In this document: one piece after another, positions 17,147-24,404 of the stretch
Numbering within the stretch: position 1 is the first letter of the stretch
Layout of the letters: every line of letters begins with the position of its first letter
Program-made: the position numbers and the translations under genes
Notes under the pieces: model-generated
Databases searched by the model: none
What the model was told of the DNA's origin: nothing
The model's input: the letters and a program-made list of their open reading frames with translations, nothing else
NCBI GenBank assembly: GCA_011192155.1
Contig: DUEK01000023.1
Span: 1 to 35,470, forward strand
Length of the DNA stretch: 35,470 bases
Origin: Thermoflexia bacterium
GTDB lineage: Bacteria; Chloroflexota; Anaerolineae; B4-G1
Reading direction: 5' to 3'

Positions 17147-18316
17147 ATGCGCATCGTAATGATCGGCCCATTCGGACTGCGGGCCAGGGGCACGATGAGC
17201 GTACGGGCATTACCAATGGCCCGGGCGCTGGTCGCCCGCGGCCACACCGCGACTCTGCTCCTTCCCCCCTGGCATAATCCGAAGGACGGTGGGCAATGCT
17301 GGGAGGAGGACGGCGTCGCCATCGAGAACATCCACCTCCCGCCGAACATTCCTGGCCTCTCTCACCTGATAATCGCCCTCCGGCTGGCCTGGCGCGCAAT
17401 GGCTCTCCGCCCCGACGTGATACATCTTTTCAAACCCAAAGCCCATAGCGGGCTGGCCCACTGGCTGCTTTCTCGGCTCCCCCGCGCCCACCGCCCGCGC
17501 CTGGTGGTGGATGCCGACGACTGGGAAGGCCCTGGCGGCTGGAACGAGATCGGCGGCTACACGCCGGCCCAGCGGCGCTTCTTCGCCTGGCAGGAGCGCT
17601 GGGGACTGACCCACGCCGACGCCGTGACCGTCGCCAGCCGTACGCTGGAGGGCCTGGTTTGGGCGCTAGGTGTACCGCCAGAGCGGGTATTTTACGCACC
17701 CAATGGAGTTGGGCAAAAAGCAGGAGGCAAGAGACAAAAGGCAAGAAGCAAGCATCCTGCATCCTGCATCCTGCTGTACACGAGGTTTTTCGAGTTTCCC
17801 GTCTCTCGCGTCATTGAGGTGCTATGGCGCGTGCGAGAACAAATCCCAGAGGCGCGCTTGCTCGTCGTAGGCAAAGGATTTTCAGGCGAAGAAGAGATTT
17901 TGCTCAAATTGGCCCAAGAGACCGGGTTGGCAAGCGCGGTCGAGTACGTTGGGTTTGTTGAACCTGAGAAACTATCAAGCTACTTTGCCCAAGCCGACGT
18001 CGCCATTTATCCCTTTGACGACACGCTGCTCAACCGCGCCAAGTGCCCGGTCAAATTGCTGGAACTGCTGGCGGCCGGAGTGCCGGTCGTGGCCGAGGCG
18101 GTGGGGCAGAACCGGGAGTACATTCGTCACACCGAGACCGGCTGGCTGGTTCCTTCCGGCGACGTGGACTCTTTCGCCGAGGCGGTGACGCAACTGCTGG
18201 AAGGTGCGCAATTGCGAGAGCGATTGGGTCAGGCAGCGGCCCGCGACGCGCGAGAGCGGTTCGCCTGGGAGCGACTGATCGAAGCAATCGAACGAGCCTA
18301 CAAGATGGGGCAATGA
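17147..18316 (+). CDS. GT4-family glycosyltransferase (GT-B fold)
   Basis: A 389-residue enzyme with two Rossmann-like halves. The N-terminal half has GPFGLRARGTMSVRALPMAR and the C-terminal half has LLYTRFFEF, LVVGKGFSGEE, VGFVEPEKLSSYF, ADVAIYPF and the donor-site motif PVKLLELLAAGVPVVA with its E-x7-type signature region. These are typical of GT4 sugar transferases; donor and acceptor are unknown. Between APNGV (184-188) and LLYTR, residues about 189-208 are Lys/Arg-rich (GQKAGGKRQKARSK) and come from a purine-rich repeat tract, replacing the usual linker after NGV. Start ATG 17147 follows the glmS paralogue stop by one base; its stop overlaps the vanZ start. Confidence 0.88.
   Translation: MRIVMIGPFGLRARGTMSVRALPMARALVARGHTATLLLPPWHNPKDGGQCWEEDGVAIENIHLPPNIPGLSHLIIALRLAWRAMALRPDVIHLFKPKAHSGLAHWLLSRLPRAHRPRLVVDADDWEGPGGWNEIGGYTPAQRRFFAWQERWGLTHADAVTVASRTLEGLVWALGVPPERVFYAPNGVGQKAGGKRQKARSKHPASCILLYTRFFEFPVSRVIEVLWRVREQIPEARLLVVGKGFSGEEEILLKLAQETGLASAVEYVGFVEPEKLSSYFAQADVAIYPFDDTLLNRAKCPVKLLELLAAGVPVVAEAVGQNREYIRHTETGWLVPSGDVDSFAEAVTQLLEGAQLRERLGQAAARDARERFAWERLIEAIERAYKMGQ
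17714..17775 (+). repeat. Purine-rich/cctgc repeat tract inserted in frame in the GT4 gene
   Basis: Successive near-repeats of the type gcaaaaag, caggaggcaagag, acaaaaggcaagaag and three atcctgc units lie in frame. The 12-mer caggaggcaaga recurs on the other strand within 24587-24614, inside the DUF2723 gene. Confidence 0.55.
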
Positions 18317-18747
18317 AACAGTTTTTCCGGTACTGGCTCCCCCCCCTGGCCTGGATGGGGCTGATTTTCTTCTTTTCCGCCCAACCAGACTTGCCCAGCG
18401 CCCCCGGCCCGTGGTTAGACACATTGCTCAAAAAGATCGGTCACGCGCTGGGCTATGGGATTTTGGCCTGGCTCTACCTGCGACTGCTCGTTGCGAGACG
18501 ACTGCTCGTTGCGAGGCGGGCGCTGCGGGGACGATTTCGCCACCCAGCCGCCGCTCGCGCAATCGCCCTTTGCCTGACTATGGCCTACGCCTTGAGCGAC
18601 GAATATCACCAGACCTTTGTGCCAGGGCGCAACGGCACACTCTGGGACGTGGGAGTGGATGGTTTAGGGGCGCTCGGAGCTATGCTGCTGGCGCAGCGGC
18701 TGCAACGTCGGCAGACGACGGCTCGACAGGAGACTGGCGCTCAATGA
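18313..18747 (+). CDS. VanZ-like family membrane protein
   Basis: A 144-residue protein with about four membrane helices. It has the VanZ-family signatures FFFSAQPDLP near residues 18-27, KIGHALGYGILA (about 42-53) and the strongly conserved AYALSDEYHQTFVPGRNGTLWDVGVDGLGA, spanning about 94-123 (shown as motifs DEYHQ, FVPGR and D-x3-D). VanZ of Enterococcus gives low-level teicoplanin resistance, but most relatives have no assigned role. An 18-bp tandem repeat (18481-18498, 18499-18516) duplicates LLVARR in a loop. ATG 18313 overlaps the GT4 stop. The last 68 bases overlap the convergent scpA gene. Confidence 0.85.
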   Translation: MKQFFRYWLPPLAWMGLIFFFSAQPDLPSAPGPWLDTLLKKIGHALGYGILAWLYLRLLVARRLLVARRALRGRFRHPAAARAIALCLTMAYALSDEYHQTFVPGRNGTLWDVGVDGLGALGAMLLAQRLQRRQTTARQETGAQ

Positions 18748-19438
18748 CGATCTCCCCAAAAAGCCGCTCCTGCCGCACTTGCACTTGATGCTGCTTGATC
18801 AGCTCTAGCACCGCCAGCAGTGTCACGATAACTTCGACGCGGGTGGCGGCGGCCGAGAGAACCTCGCGAAAGCAGATACGATGCTGCCGGGTCAACCGCC
18901 TCTCGATGAGAACGATTTGCTCAGTGATCGTCACCAGTGGGGAAGTGACGATCTCACCGACAGGCGGGGCCGGCGTAGCGTCCAACGCCTCTTGCACGAG
19001 GGGTATCAAATCGAGAAACGTCACACCGCCCAGGTCAAGCTGCGGTTCAATGTGGGGAAGAGGAGCGATGCGCAAGTAACTGTGCAACCCCTCCCTCTCT
19101 CGTTCGTGCAGCAGAGCGGCGACTTTTTTGAAACGCACGTACACCTGCAACTGTTGTACCAACTCGTTGCCCACTTCTTCGGCTTCGAGCGTCATTTCTG
19201 AGGGACGCGAGAGCAACGCCAGTGACTTGATCAGCAAGAGTTTCGCCGCCACGACGAGAAAGTCCGCCAACTCTTTCACCTCCCGTCGTTCCAGTTCCTC
19301 CAAGTAGGCCAGGTATTGATCTGTAACCCTGGCCAGCGCGACCGTCGTGACGTCAAACTCTTCCCGCTCAATGAGTTGGAGGAGCAAATCCAGAGGGCCT
19401 TCGAATACAGATAATCGAATTTGATAGTCTAAAGACAT
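18680..19438 (-). CDS. scpA: Segregation and condensation protein A (kleisin)
   Basis: A 252-residue ScpA, the kleisin that bridges SMC heads and binds ScpB. The N-terminal signature FEGPLDLLLQLIEREEFDV (13-31) is clear, followed by ELADFLVVAAKLLLIKSLALL (56-76), and a C-terminal winged-helix part (VEVIVTLLAVLELIKQHQV). The C-terminal tail is Ala-rich. Start ATG 19436-19438 has only a weak ribosome binding site. Its 3' end overlaps the convergent vanZ-like gene by 68 bases. It is separated from scpB, with which it usually forms an operon, and instead diverges from mreB. Confidence 0.93.
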   Translation of the reverse strand: MSLDYQIRLSVFEGPLDLLLQLIEREEFDVTTVALARVTDQYLAYLEELERREVKELADFLVVAAKLLLIKSLALLSRPSEMTLEAEEVGNELVQQLQVYVRFKKVAALLHEREREGLHSYLRIAPLPHIEPQLDLGGVTFLDLIPLVQEALDATPAPPVGEIVTSPLVTITEQIVLIERRLTRQHRICFREVLSAAATRVEVIVTLLAVLELIKQHQVQVRQERLFGEIVIERQSPVEPSSADVAAAAPAA

Positions 19439-19580
19439 AGTTTCTGAAGGTATGCTAAGGCGTTGTTCAGAAACAACGTCGCACTATTTACGTGATTTTA
19501 CCTGCAAAACACGTGTCGAAATGCCAAGTTATTTTTGAACGATTCCTAAAGGTATGCAGAAGGCATAATTACAACATCAG

Positions 19581-19608
19581 ATTATAACACAAATAGCCTG
19601 CTTTCCAA
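19581..19608 (-). promoter_or_regulatory. Putative scpA promoter (extended -10)
   Basis: On the minus strand TTGGAA (19608-19603), 16 bases, then TGT-TATAAT (-10 at 19586-19581). Its -35 is only three bases from the -35 of the divergent mreB promoter. The leader to scpA is about 135 bases and contains a hairpin (19461-19467 with 19472-19478). Confidence 0.6.
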
Positions 19609-19611
19609 GAG

Positions 19612-19640
19612 TTTTCCTCCATCCTGATTTGTGGTATAAT
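19612..19640 (+). promoter_or_regulatory. Putative mreB operon promoter
   Basis: TTTTCC (19612-19617), 17 bases, TATAAT (19635-19640). It is identical in both hexamers and spacing to the glmS promoter candidate. The leader contains a 7-bp hairpin gccccgg/ccggggc (19653-19659, 19679-19685) before the mreB ribosome binding site. Confidence 0.6.
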
Positions 19641-19716
19641 TTTATACTAGCGGCCCCGGTATCGAAGAAGCGCATAGTCCGGGGCAGTAATTTGTATCTA
19701 ACCAGGAGATTTTTCT

Positions 19717-20793
19717 GTGTTCAATCCTATTGACGCCTTTTTGGGACTTTTCTCCCTCGATATCGGCATTGACCTCGGCACAGCCAACACTCTCGTCTAT
19801 GTGCGAGGAAAAGGCATCATCATCAACGAACCATCTTGGGTAGCCATAGAGCGAGATAGCAACCCCCTAAAAGTCCTCGCCATCGGCGCAGAGGCCAAAG
19901 AGATGGTCGGACGCACACCGGAGAACATCGTCGCCATCCGCCCCCTGCGCGATGGCGTCATTTCGGAATTTGAAGTGACCGAGGCAATGTTGGACTATTT
20001 CATCAAAAAAGCACATAGCCAACTATTGCTTCCCTTCCCCCGTCCCCGCGTCGTCGTGGGTATCCCCAGCGGCGTGACCGAAGTCGAAAAGCAAGCAGTG
20101 TTCGACGCCGCCATATCCGCAGGCGCGCGCGAGTCTTTCCTGATCGAAGAACCAATGGCGGCCGCTATTGGAGCCGGGCTGCCAGTTACGGAAGCGCGCG
20201 GCAGCATGGTCGTGGACATTGGCGGCGGCACGACCGAGGTAGGCGTCTTTTGCCTGGGCGGCTTTGTGGTCAGCCGCTCCCTCCGCATCGCCGGCGACGA
20301 GATGGACGAGGACATTATGCAATACGCTCGCCAAAAGTATAATCTATACATTGGCGAAAGTATGGCCGAGCGGACCAAGATAGCCATCGGGTCGGCGTAC
20401 CCACTGCCCGAGGAAACAACAATGACGCTGCGTGGGCGCAACCTGGTCACCGGGCTGCCCGATTCAGTCGAGGTCAGCAGCATCGAAATCCGAGAAGCCC
20501 TAGGCAACTCAATCAGCACCATCCTGGACTTGATCAAAGACACGTTAGATCAGACACCGCCCGAGCTGATTGCCGATCTGATGGAAACCGGCATCTGCCT
20601 GGCTGGCGGTAGTTCCCAGTTGAAAGGATTGGCCGAACGGGTCAGTGATGAGACGAACATGCGAGCTTGGGTAGCGCAAGACGCGATGACGTGCGTCGCC
20701 CGCGGCGCTGGAAAAGTATTGGAAGAACTGAACACACTGCGCGAGGTATTGACCAGCACCGACAGACAACGCCCCAGGCCCGCTGGCTTCTGA
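19717..20793 (+). CDS. mreB: Rod shape-determining protein MreB
   Basis: A 358-residue bacterial actin that organises lateral wall synthesis at the inner membrane face. Actin motifs are present: phosphate 1 DIGIDLGTANTLVYV (15-29), phosphate 2 VDIGGGTTEVGVF, the connecting segment with EEPMAAAIGAG, and the adenosine motif LAGGSSQLKGL. The short hydrophobic N-terminus (MFNPIDAFLGLFS) may serve as membrane anchor. Translation starts at GTG 19717, eight bases after AGGAGA (19704-19709). It is the first gene of an elongasome operon. Confidence 0.97.
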   Translation: MFNPIDAFLGLFSLDIGIDLGTANTLVYVRGKGIIINEPSWVAIERDSNPLKVLAIGAEAKEMVGRTPENIVAIRPLRDGVISEFEVTEAMLDYFIKKAHSQLLLPFPRPRVVVGIPSGVTEVEKQAVFDAAISAGARESFLIEEPMAAAIGAGLPVTEARGSMVVDIGGGTTEVGVFCLGGFVVSRSLRIAGDEMDEDIMQYARQKYNLYIGESMAERTKIAIGSAYPLPEETTMTLRGRNLVTGLPDSVEVSSIEIREALGNSISTILDLIKDTLDQTPPELIADLMETGICLAGGSSQLKGLAERVSDETNMRAWVAQDAMTCVARGAGKVLEELNTLREVLTSTDRQRPRPAGF

Positions 20794-20798
20794 TCAGA

Positions 20799-20901
20799 GC
20801 CCAAAACCATTGCAGTGTTCTTCATGGAAAGAAACAGTTTAGCGGGTTTTGGGCCTTTCCAAAAGCTGTTTCTTAGCAGACGAAACAGAAACCAGGTTTT
20901 T
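20799..20901 (+). promoter_or_regulatory. Structured mreB-mreC intergenic region with interlocking stems
   Basis: Stem 1 pairs gcccaaaacc (20799-20808) with ggttttgggc (20845-20854). Stem 2 pairs aagaaacag (20829-20837), inside the loop of stem 1, with ctgtttctt (20866-20874), outside it, giving pseudoknot topology. The 3' arm of stem 2 can instead pair with gaaacag at 20882-20888. A half copy of the agaaaccaggttttt palindrome arm follows (20887-20901). No U-run suited to a terminator is present. It could control or insulate mreC expression. Confidence 0.45.
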
Positions 20902-20985
20902 AGACAGCTTCCAAGTACACCTCGCCGTGGAGCTTTTTATGGCTAGAGCAATTCCCTCGGCGAAAAATTTGCAGGGTGTTGAACC

Positions 20986-21867
20986 ATGATGCAGTCCCCT
21001 CGACGCTCCTGGCTCCCTCTAGTATTGCTCATCCTTGGGCTGTTGCTTCTCGTATTCCACGAGTCCGGCTATCTGGCCCCGGCGGAGAACGTGCTCCACT
21101 ACGTACTCGACCCGCTACAGCGCGTGTTTGCGAACGTGATCGAAGGTGCGGGAGATCTATTTCAAACAGTACGCCAAGTACGCGAACTGCGCGCCCAGGT
21201 TGAGGAATTGCAAGCGCAGACAAACGCCCTCACCGTCGAAAATGTGCGCTTGAGGGAGTACGAAGCCGAGGCACAACAACTCCGCGCCATGTTGAACTTT
21301 ACCAGCGAGTACCCGGTCGCAGCCTTCCTGGGCGCCGAGGTGATCGGCCGAGAAGCCTGCGACGCTTTTCCGTGCGCGGAAGTGTTGAGCACAGACCCCA
21401 ATCCCTATCTACGCTATATCACCATTAACATGGGCAATCAGCAGGGCCTAGAAGTGGGGATGCCTGTCGTCAGCGACGGCGCAGGATTGGTGGGGCGGAT
21501 CGCAGAGGTCAGCCTGCGCACAGCCAAAGTCAAACTGCTCACCGACCCCGATAGCGCTGTCGCCGCGCTCCTACAAACATCCCGCGCCACCGGCCTGGTG
21601 GTGGGACATTCGGACGGCGCGTTGCGGATGAAATACATCCCGCAAGGAGAGAGCATCAGCAATGACGAAATTGTCTTGACCTCTGGGCTGGGCGGCTTTT
21701 TGCCCAAGGGCTTGGTCATCGGCCAGGTAACCGAGGTACTGCAAGAGGACTATGAACTGTTCCAGTCCGCCACCATGCGGCCAGCAGTGGACTTTTCGCG
21801 GTTGGAACTGGTGCTGGTAATCACTGGGTTCGAACAAATCCCCCTCGAAGAGCCTGCGACCGAGTAA
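20986..21867 (+). CDS. mreC: Rod shape-determining protein MreC
   Basis: A 293-residue bitopic protein: one membrane helix (about 10-27, LPLVLLILGLLLLVFHES), a coiled coil (about 62-98, RELRAQVEELQAQTNAL), and the extracytoplasmic double beta-barrel, with GLEVGMPVVSDGAGLVGRI and GLGGFLPKGLVIGQV. It links MreB filaments to PBP2 and activates wall synthesis. Either ATG 20986 or ATG 20989 could start it; the upstream site is weak. It follows mreB after 192 bases, which is unusually long for this operon and holds a structured element. Confidence 0.94.
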   Translation: MMQSPRRSWLPLVLLILGLLLLVFHESGYLAPAENVLHYVLDPLQRVFANVIEGAGDLFQTVRQVRELRAQVEELQAQTNALTVENVRLREYEAEAQQLRAMLNFTSEYPVAAFLGAEVIGREACDAFPCAEVLSTDPNPYLRYITINMGNQQGLEVGMPVVSDGAGLVGRIAEVSLRTAKVKLLTDPDSAVAALLQTSRATGLVVGHSDGALRMKYIPQGESISNDEIVLTSGLGGFLPKGLVIGQVTEVLQEDYELFQSATMRPAVDFSRLELVLVITGFEQIPLEEPATE

Positions 21868-21888
21868 CCATAGCATCACGTCTGGCGT

Positions 21889-22416
21889 TTGACGTTTCAC
21901 GTCTGGAGGCGCGACATAAACCTCTACCTGAGTCTCCCACTTCTGACCGGCATAGCTCTGATCCAGAGCATCCTGTTCTCGCGGGTGAGCGTGCGAGGCG
22001 CGCGCCCCGACCTGATGCTGCTGGTCGTATTGATCTGGGCCTTTGTGCGCAGCATGGACGAGGGAGTGATATGGGGCTTTATCGGCGGGTTGATCATTGA
22101 TCTACTCTCCGGCGGGCCACTGGGTGCGACCGCGATTGCTCTCGTACTGGCGGCTTTTTGGACCGGGCAGCCCTGGGGGCAGGGGCTGGGCACAAACGTG
22201 GCCCGGTTGCTGCTCCTGGCGCTCCTGAGCACCGCGACCTACCACTTGGTCATATTGATCATTCTGGCCTGGACGGGACACACTATTGATTGGGAATTCG
22301 CGTTGCTGCGTGTGGCAGGGCCATCGGTGCTGCTCAACACCATCCTGACTCCATTCATCCGGCAACCGCTAGCCTGGCTCTCACGTAGGATCCGGCGGGA
22401 GGGCCTCAACTTGTGA
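21889..22416 (+). CDS. mreD: Rod shape-determining protein MreD
   Basis: A 175-residue (or shorter) polytopic protein with about five membrane helices and the MreD-type segments VRGARPDLMLLVVLIWAF and GFIGGLIIDLLSGGPLGATA. Its stop overlaps the mrdA start. The start is unclear: TTG 21889 has no visible ribosome binding site, whereas GGAGG (21905-21909) is ideally placed for codon ATA 21916, which is not a usual start. A 10-bp direct repeat tcacgtctgg (21876-21885, 21897-21906) covers this site and may have disturbed the original start. Confidence 0.9.
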   Translation: MTFHVWRRDINLYLSLPLLTGIALIQSILFSRVSVRGARPDLMLLVVLIWAFVRSMDEGVIWGFIGGLIIDLLSGGPLGATAIALVLAAFWTGQPWGQGLGTNVARLLLLALLSTATYHLVILIILAWTGHTIDWEFALLRVAGPSVLLNTILTPFIRQPLAWLSRRIRREGLNL

Positions 22417-24404
22417 CAACGGACGGTATTCCACAACAGCCCCCTCCGAGTCAGTGGGAGGCGCGATGGGCAACCATCAAGGGATCCCCGCGCGTCATCA
22501 TACTGACCGCCATCATCCTGGGCATATTTGTGATCTTTGGCCAGCGGGTATGGTATCTACAGTTCGTGCAGGGCGCATACTACAGTGTGCAAGCGGATCG
22601 GCGCAGATTACGCACCGAAATCATCCCCACCAGCCGGGGCATCATCTATGACCGCGCGGGCGCGCCACTGGTGCGCAACGTCCCCAGCTTTAAAATCACT
22701 ATCACGCCCGCCTACCTCCCCGACGACGAGGCCGCGGCGGACGGTGTACTCATCCGTTTAGCCGTGCTGCTCGACATGCCCTACACCACAAGCGGCGACC
22801 AGGTAGGTCTGCGCGAGATCATGGCAGAGGCGTGGAGAGTGCCTTACCATCCAACCGAAATCGAGCGCGGCGTGACGCGGGAAAAAGCGCTGCTGGTGGC
22901 GCAAGAGAGTATGTTGCTGCCCGGCGTGTCGGTCGAGGTGGACTCGATGCGAGAATATCCCTACGGCCCGCTGATATCGCAGCTGCTAGGATACCTGTTG
23001 CCCATTCCGGGAGAGTATGAGGAAGAGTACCGCGAGCAAGGGTACGACCCAGCCACAGATCGCATCGGCCGCGCCGGCGTCGAGGCGACCTACGAGGACG
23101 CGCTGCGGGGCAAGAAAGGCGAGAGCCTGGTCGAAGAAGACGTGATGGGCCGGGTGATCCGCGTAGTCAGCCAACAGGCCGCCCCCGTGCCCGGCAATAA
23201 CGTCCACCTGACGCTTGATCTCGAACTCCAAAAGTTTGTCGAGGAAACATTGCGCCAGGGAATGACACGCCCGAACGTGAACGCGCCACGCGGGGTGGCG
23301 GTCGTGATGAACCCCCAAACAGGCGAGATACTGGCGCTGGTCAGCCTGCCCACATACGATAACAACCTCTTCACCCAGGGCATCTCTGTCCGGGATTGGC
23401 AGGTTCTGAGTGAAAACGTCCACCGGCCAATGCTCAACCACGCCATCTCGGATCGCTTGCAGCCTGGCTCTGTGTTCAAGGTCGTAATAGCGGCGGGGGC
23501 CTTGCAAGAAAAAGTACTGGACGGGCAACGCACCCGCCTGAACGGCACTGGTACAATCATCGTACCCAACAAGTACTATCCCAACGACCCCGGCCAGGCG
23601 CAGAAATTTCACTGCTGGAACCGGGCCGGTCACGGCTGGCTGGACGTGGTGGGCGGCATCGCCAATTCGTGCAACATATTTTTCTATAAAGCCGGCGGCG
23701 GGTTCGAGGAAAGCGGGTTCGAGGGATTGGGGATGGACGAGGAAAGCGGCATCCCGCACTACGCCCACCTCTTCGGCTTTGGCGAGCCTACTGGCGTAGA
23801 GTTGACGGGCGAGATTGGCGGCACGGTGCCCACCAGGAATTGGAAGCGGCTCACGTATGGCGAGAGCTGGTCCACCGGCGACACCTACAACCTTTCCATC
23901 GGAGAGGGATACTTAGAAGTGACACCGCTGCAAATGCTCAATGCCGTCAACACCATCGCCAACGGCGGCACTCTTTACCGCCCCAGCATCGTCCACCACG
24001 TCACCGACTCCGATGGAAACATCGTGCAGCACTTCGAGCCAGAGATCATACGCACACTGCCCATCAGCCCGGAGAACTGGTCGCTGATCCAGCAGGGGAT
24101 GGAAGGAGCAGTGGCCTACGGCACAGCGCCGAACGCCCAGATCGAGGGTGTGCGCGTGGCCGGAAAAACCGGCACGGCCCAATACTGCGACGACATCGCC
24201 CGCGAGACCGGCATCTGCCGCGTGGGGTACGCTCAGCCAGAACACGCCTGGTTCGCGGCCTTTGCACCGGTGGAAAATCCAGAGGTCTCTGTCATCGTCT
24301 TTCTGTACAACGGCGGCGAAGGCTCGGAAAATGCGGTGCCGGTGGCCCACGATATTTTGGACTATTACTTTCACGGCGACGAGGGCGATGAAACCGCGCC
24401 TTGA
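22413..24404 (+). CDS. mrdA: Penicillin-binding protein 2, elongasome transpeptidase
   Basis: A 663-residue class B PBP that cross-links peptidoglycan during elongation. One N-terminal membrane helix (about 28-46), a dimerisation region with RGIIYDRAGAPLVRN (75-89), then the transpeptidase domain with Ser353 in SVFK, SCN (419-421) and KTGT (585-588). All active-site motifs are intact. It starts at GTG 22413, overlapping the mreD stop (GTGA). Its 3' end overlaps the DUF2723 gene by 17 bases. Order mreB-C-D-mrdA is the classical elongasome operon. Confidence 0.96.
   Translation: MTTDGIPQQPPPSQWEARWATIKGSPRVIILTAIILGIFVIFGQRVWYLQFVQGAYYSVQADRRRLRTEIIPTSRGIIYDRAGAPLVRNVPSFKITITPAYLPDDEAAADGVLIRLAVLLDMPYTTSGDQVGLREIMAEAWRVPYHPTEIERGVTREKALLVAQESMLLPGVSVEVDSMREYPYGPLISQLLGYLLPIPGEYEEEYREQGYDPATDRIGRAGVEATYEDALRGKKGESLVEEDVMGRVIRVVSQQAAPVPGNNVHLTLDLELQKFVEETLRQGMTRPNVNAPRGVAVVMNPQTGEILALVSLPTYDNNLFTQGISVRDWQVLSENVHRPMLNHAISDRLQPGSVFKVVIAAGALQEKVLDGQRTRLNGTGTIIVPNKYYPNDPGQAQKFHCWNRAGHGWLDVVGGIANSCNIFFYKAGGGFEESGFEGLGMDEESGIPHYAHLFGFGEPTGVELTGEIGGTVPTRNWKRLTYGESWSTGDTYNLSIGEGYLEVTPLQMLNAVNTIANGGTLYRPSIVHHVTDSDGNIVQHFEPEIIRTLPISPENWSLIQQGMEGAVAYGTAPNAQIEGVRVAGKTGTAQYCDDIARETGICRVGYAQPEHAWFAAFAPVENPEVSVIVFLYNGGEGSENAVPVAHDILDYYFHGDEGDETAP

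Noticed and set aside
24148-24387. Upstream extension of the DUF2723 reading frame
   Set aside because: The extra 80 residues lie inside mrdA in another frame, do not resemble DUF2723, and ATG 24388 gives a normal N-terminus.
23840-24391. Open plus-strand frame within mrdA and other long frames opposite glmS, mreB and mrdA
   Set aside because: They overlap genes with intact catalytic motifs, have arginine/histidine-rich or low-complexity translations and lack ribosome binding sites.
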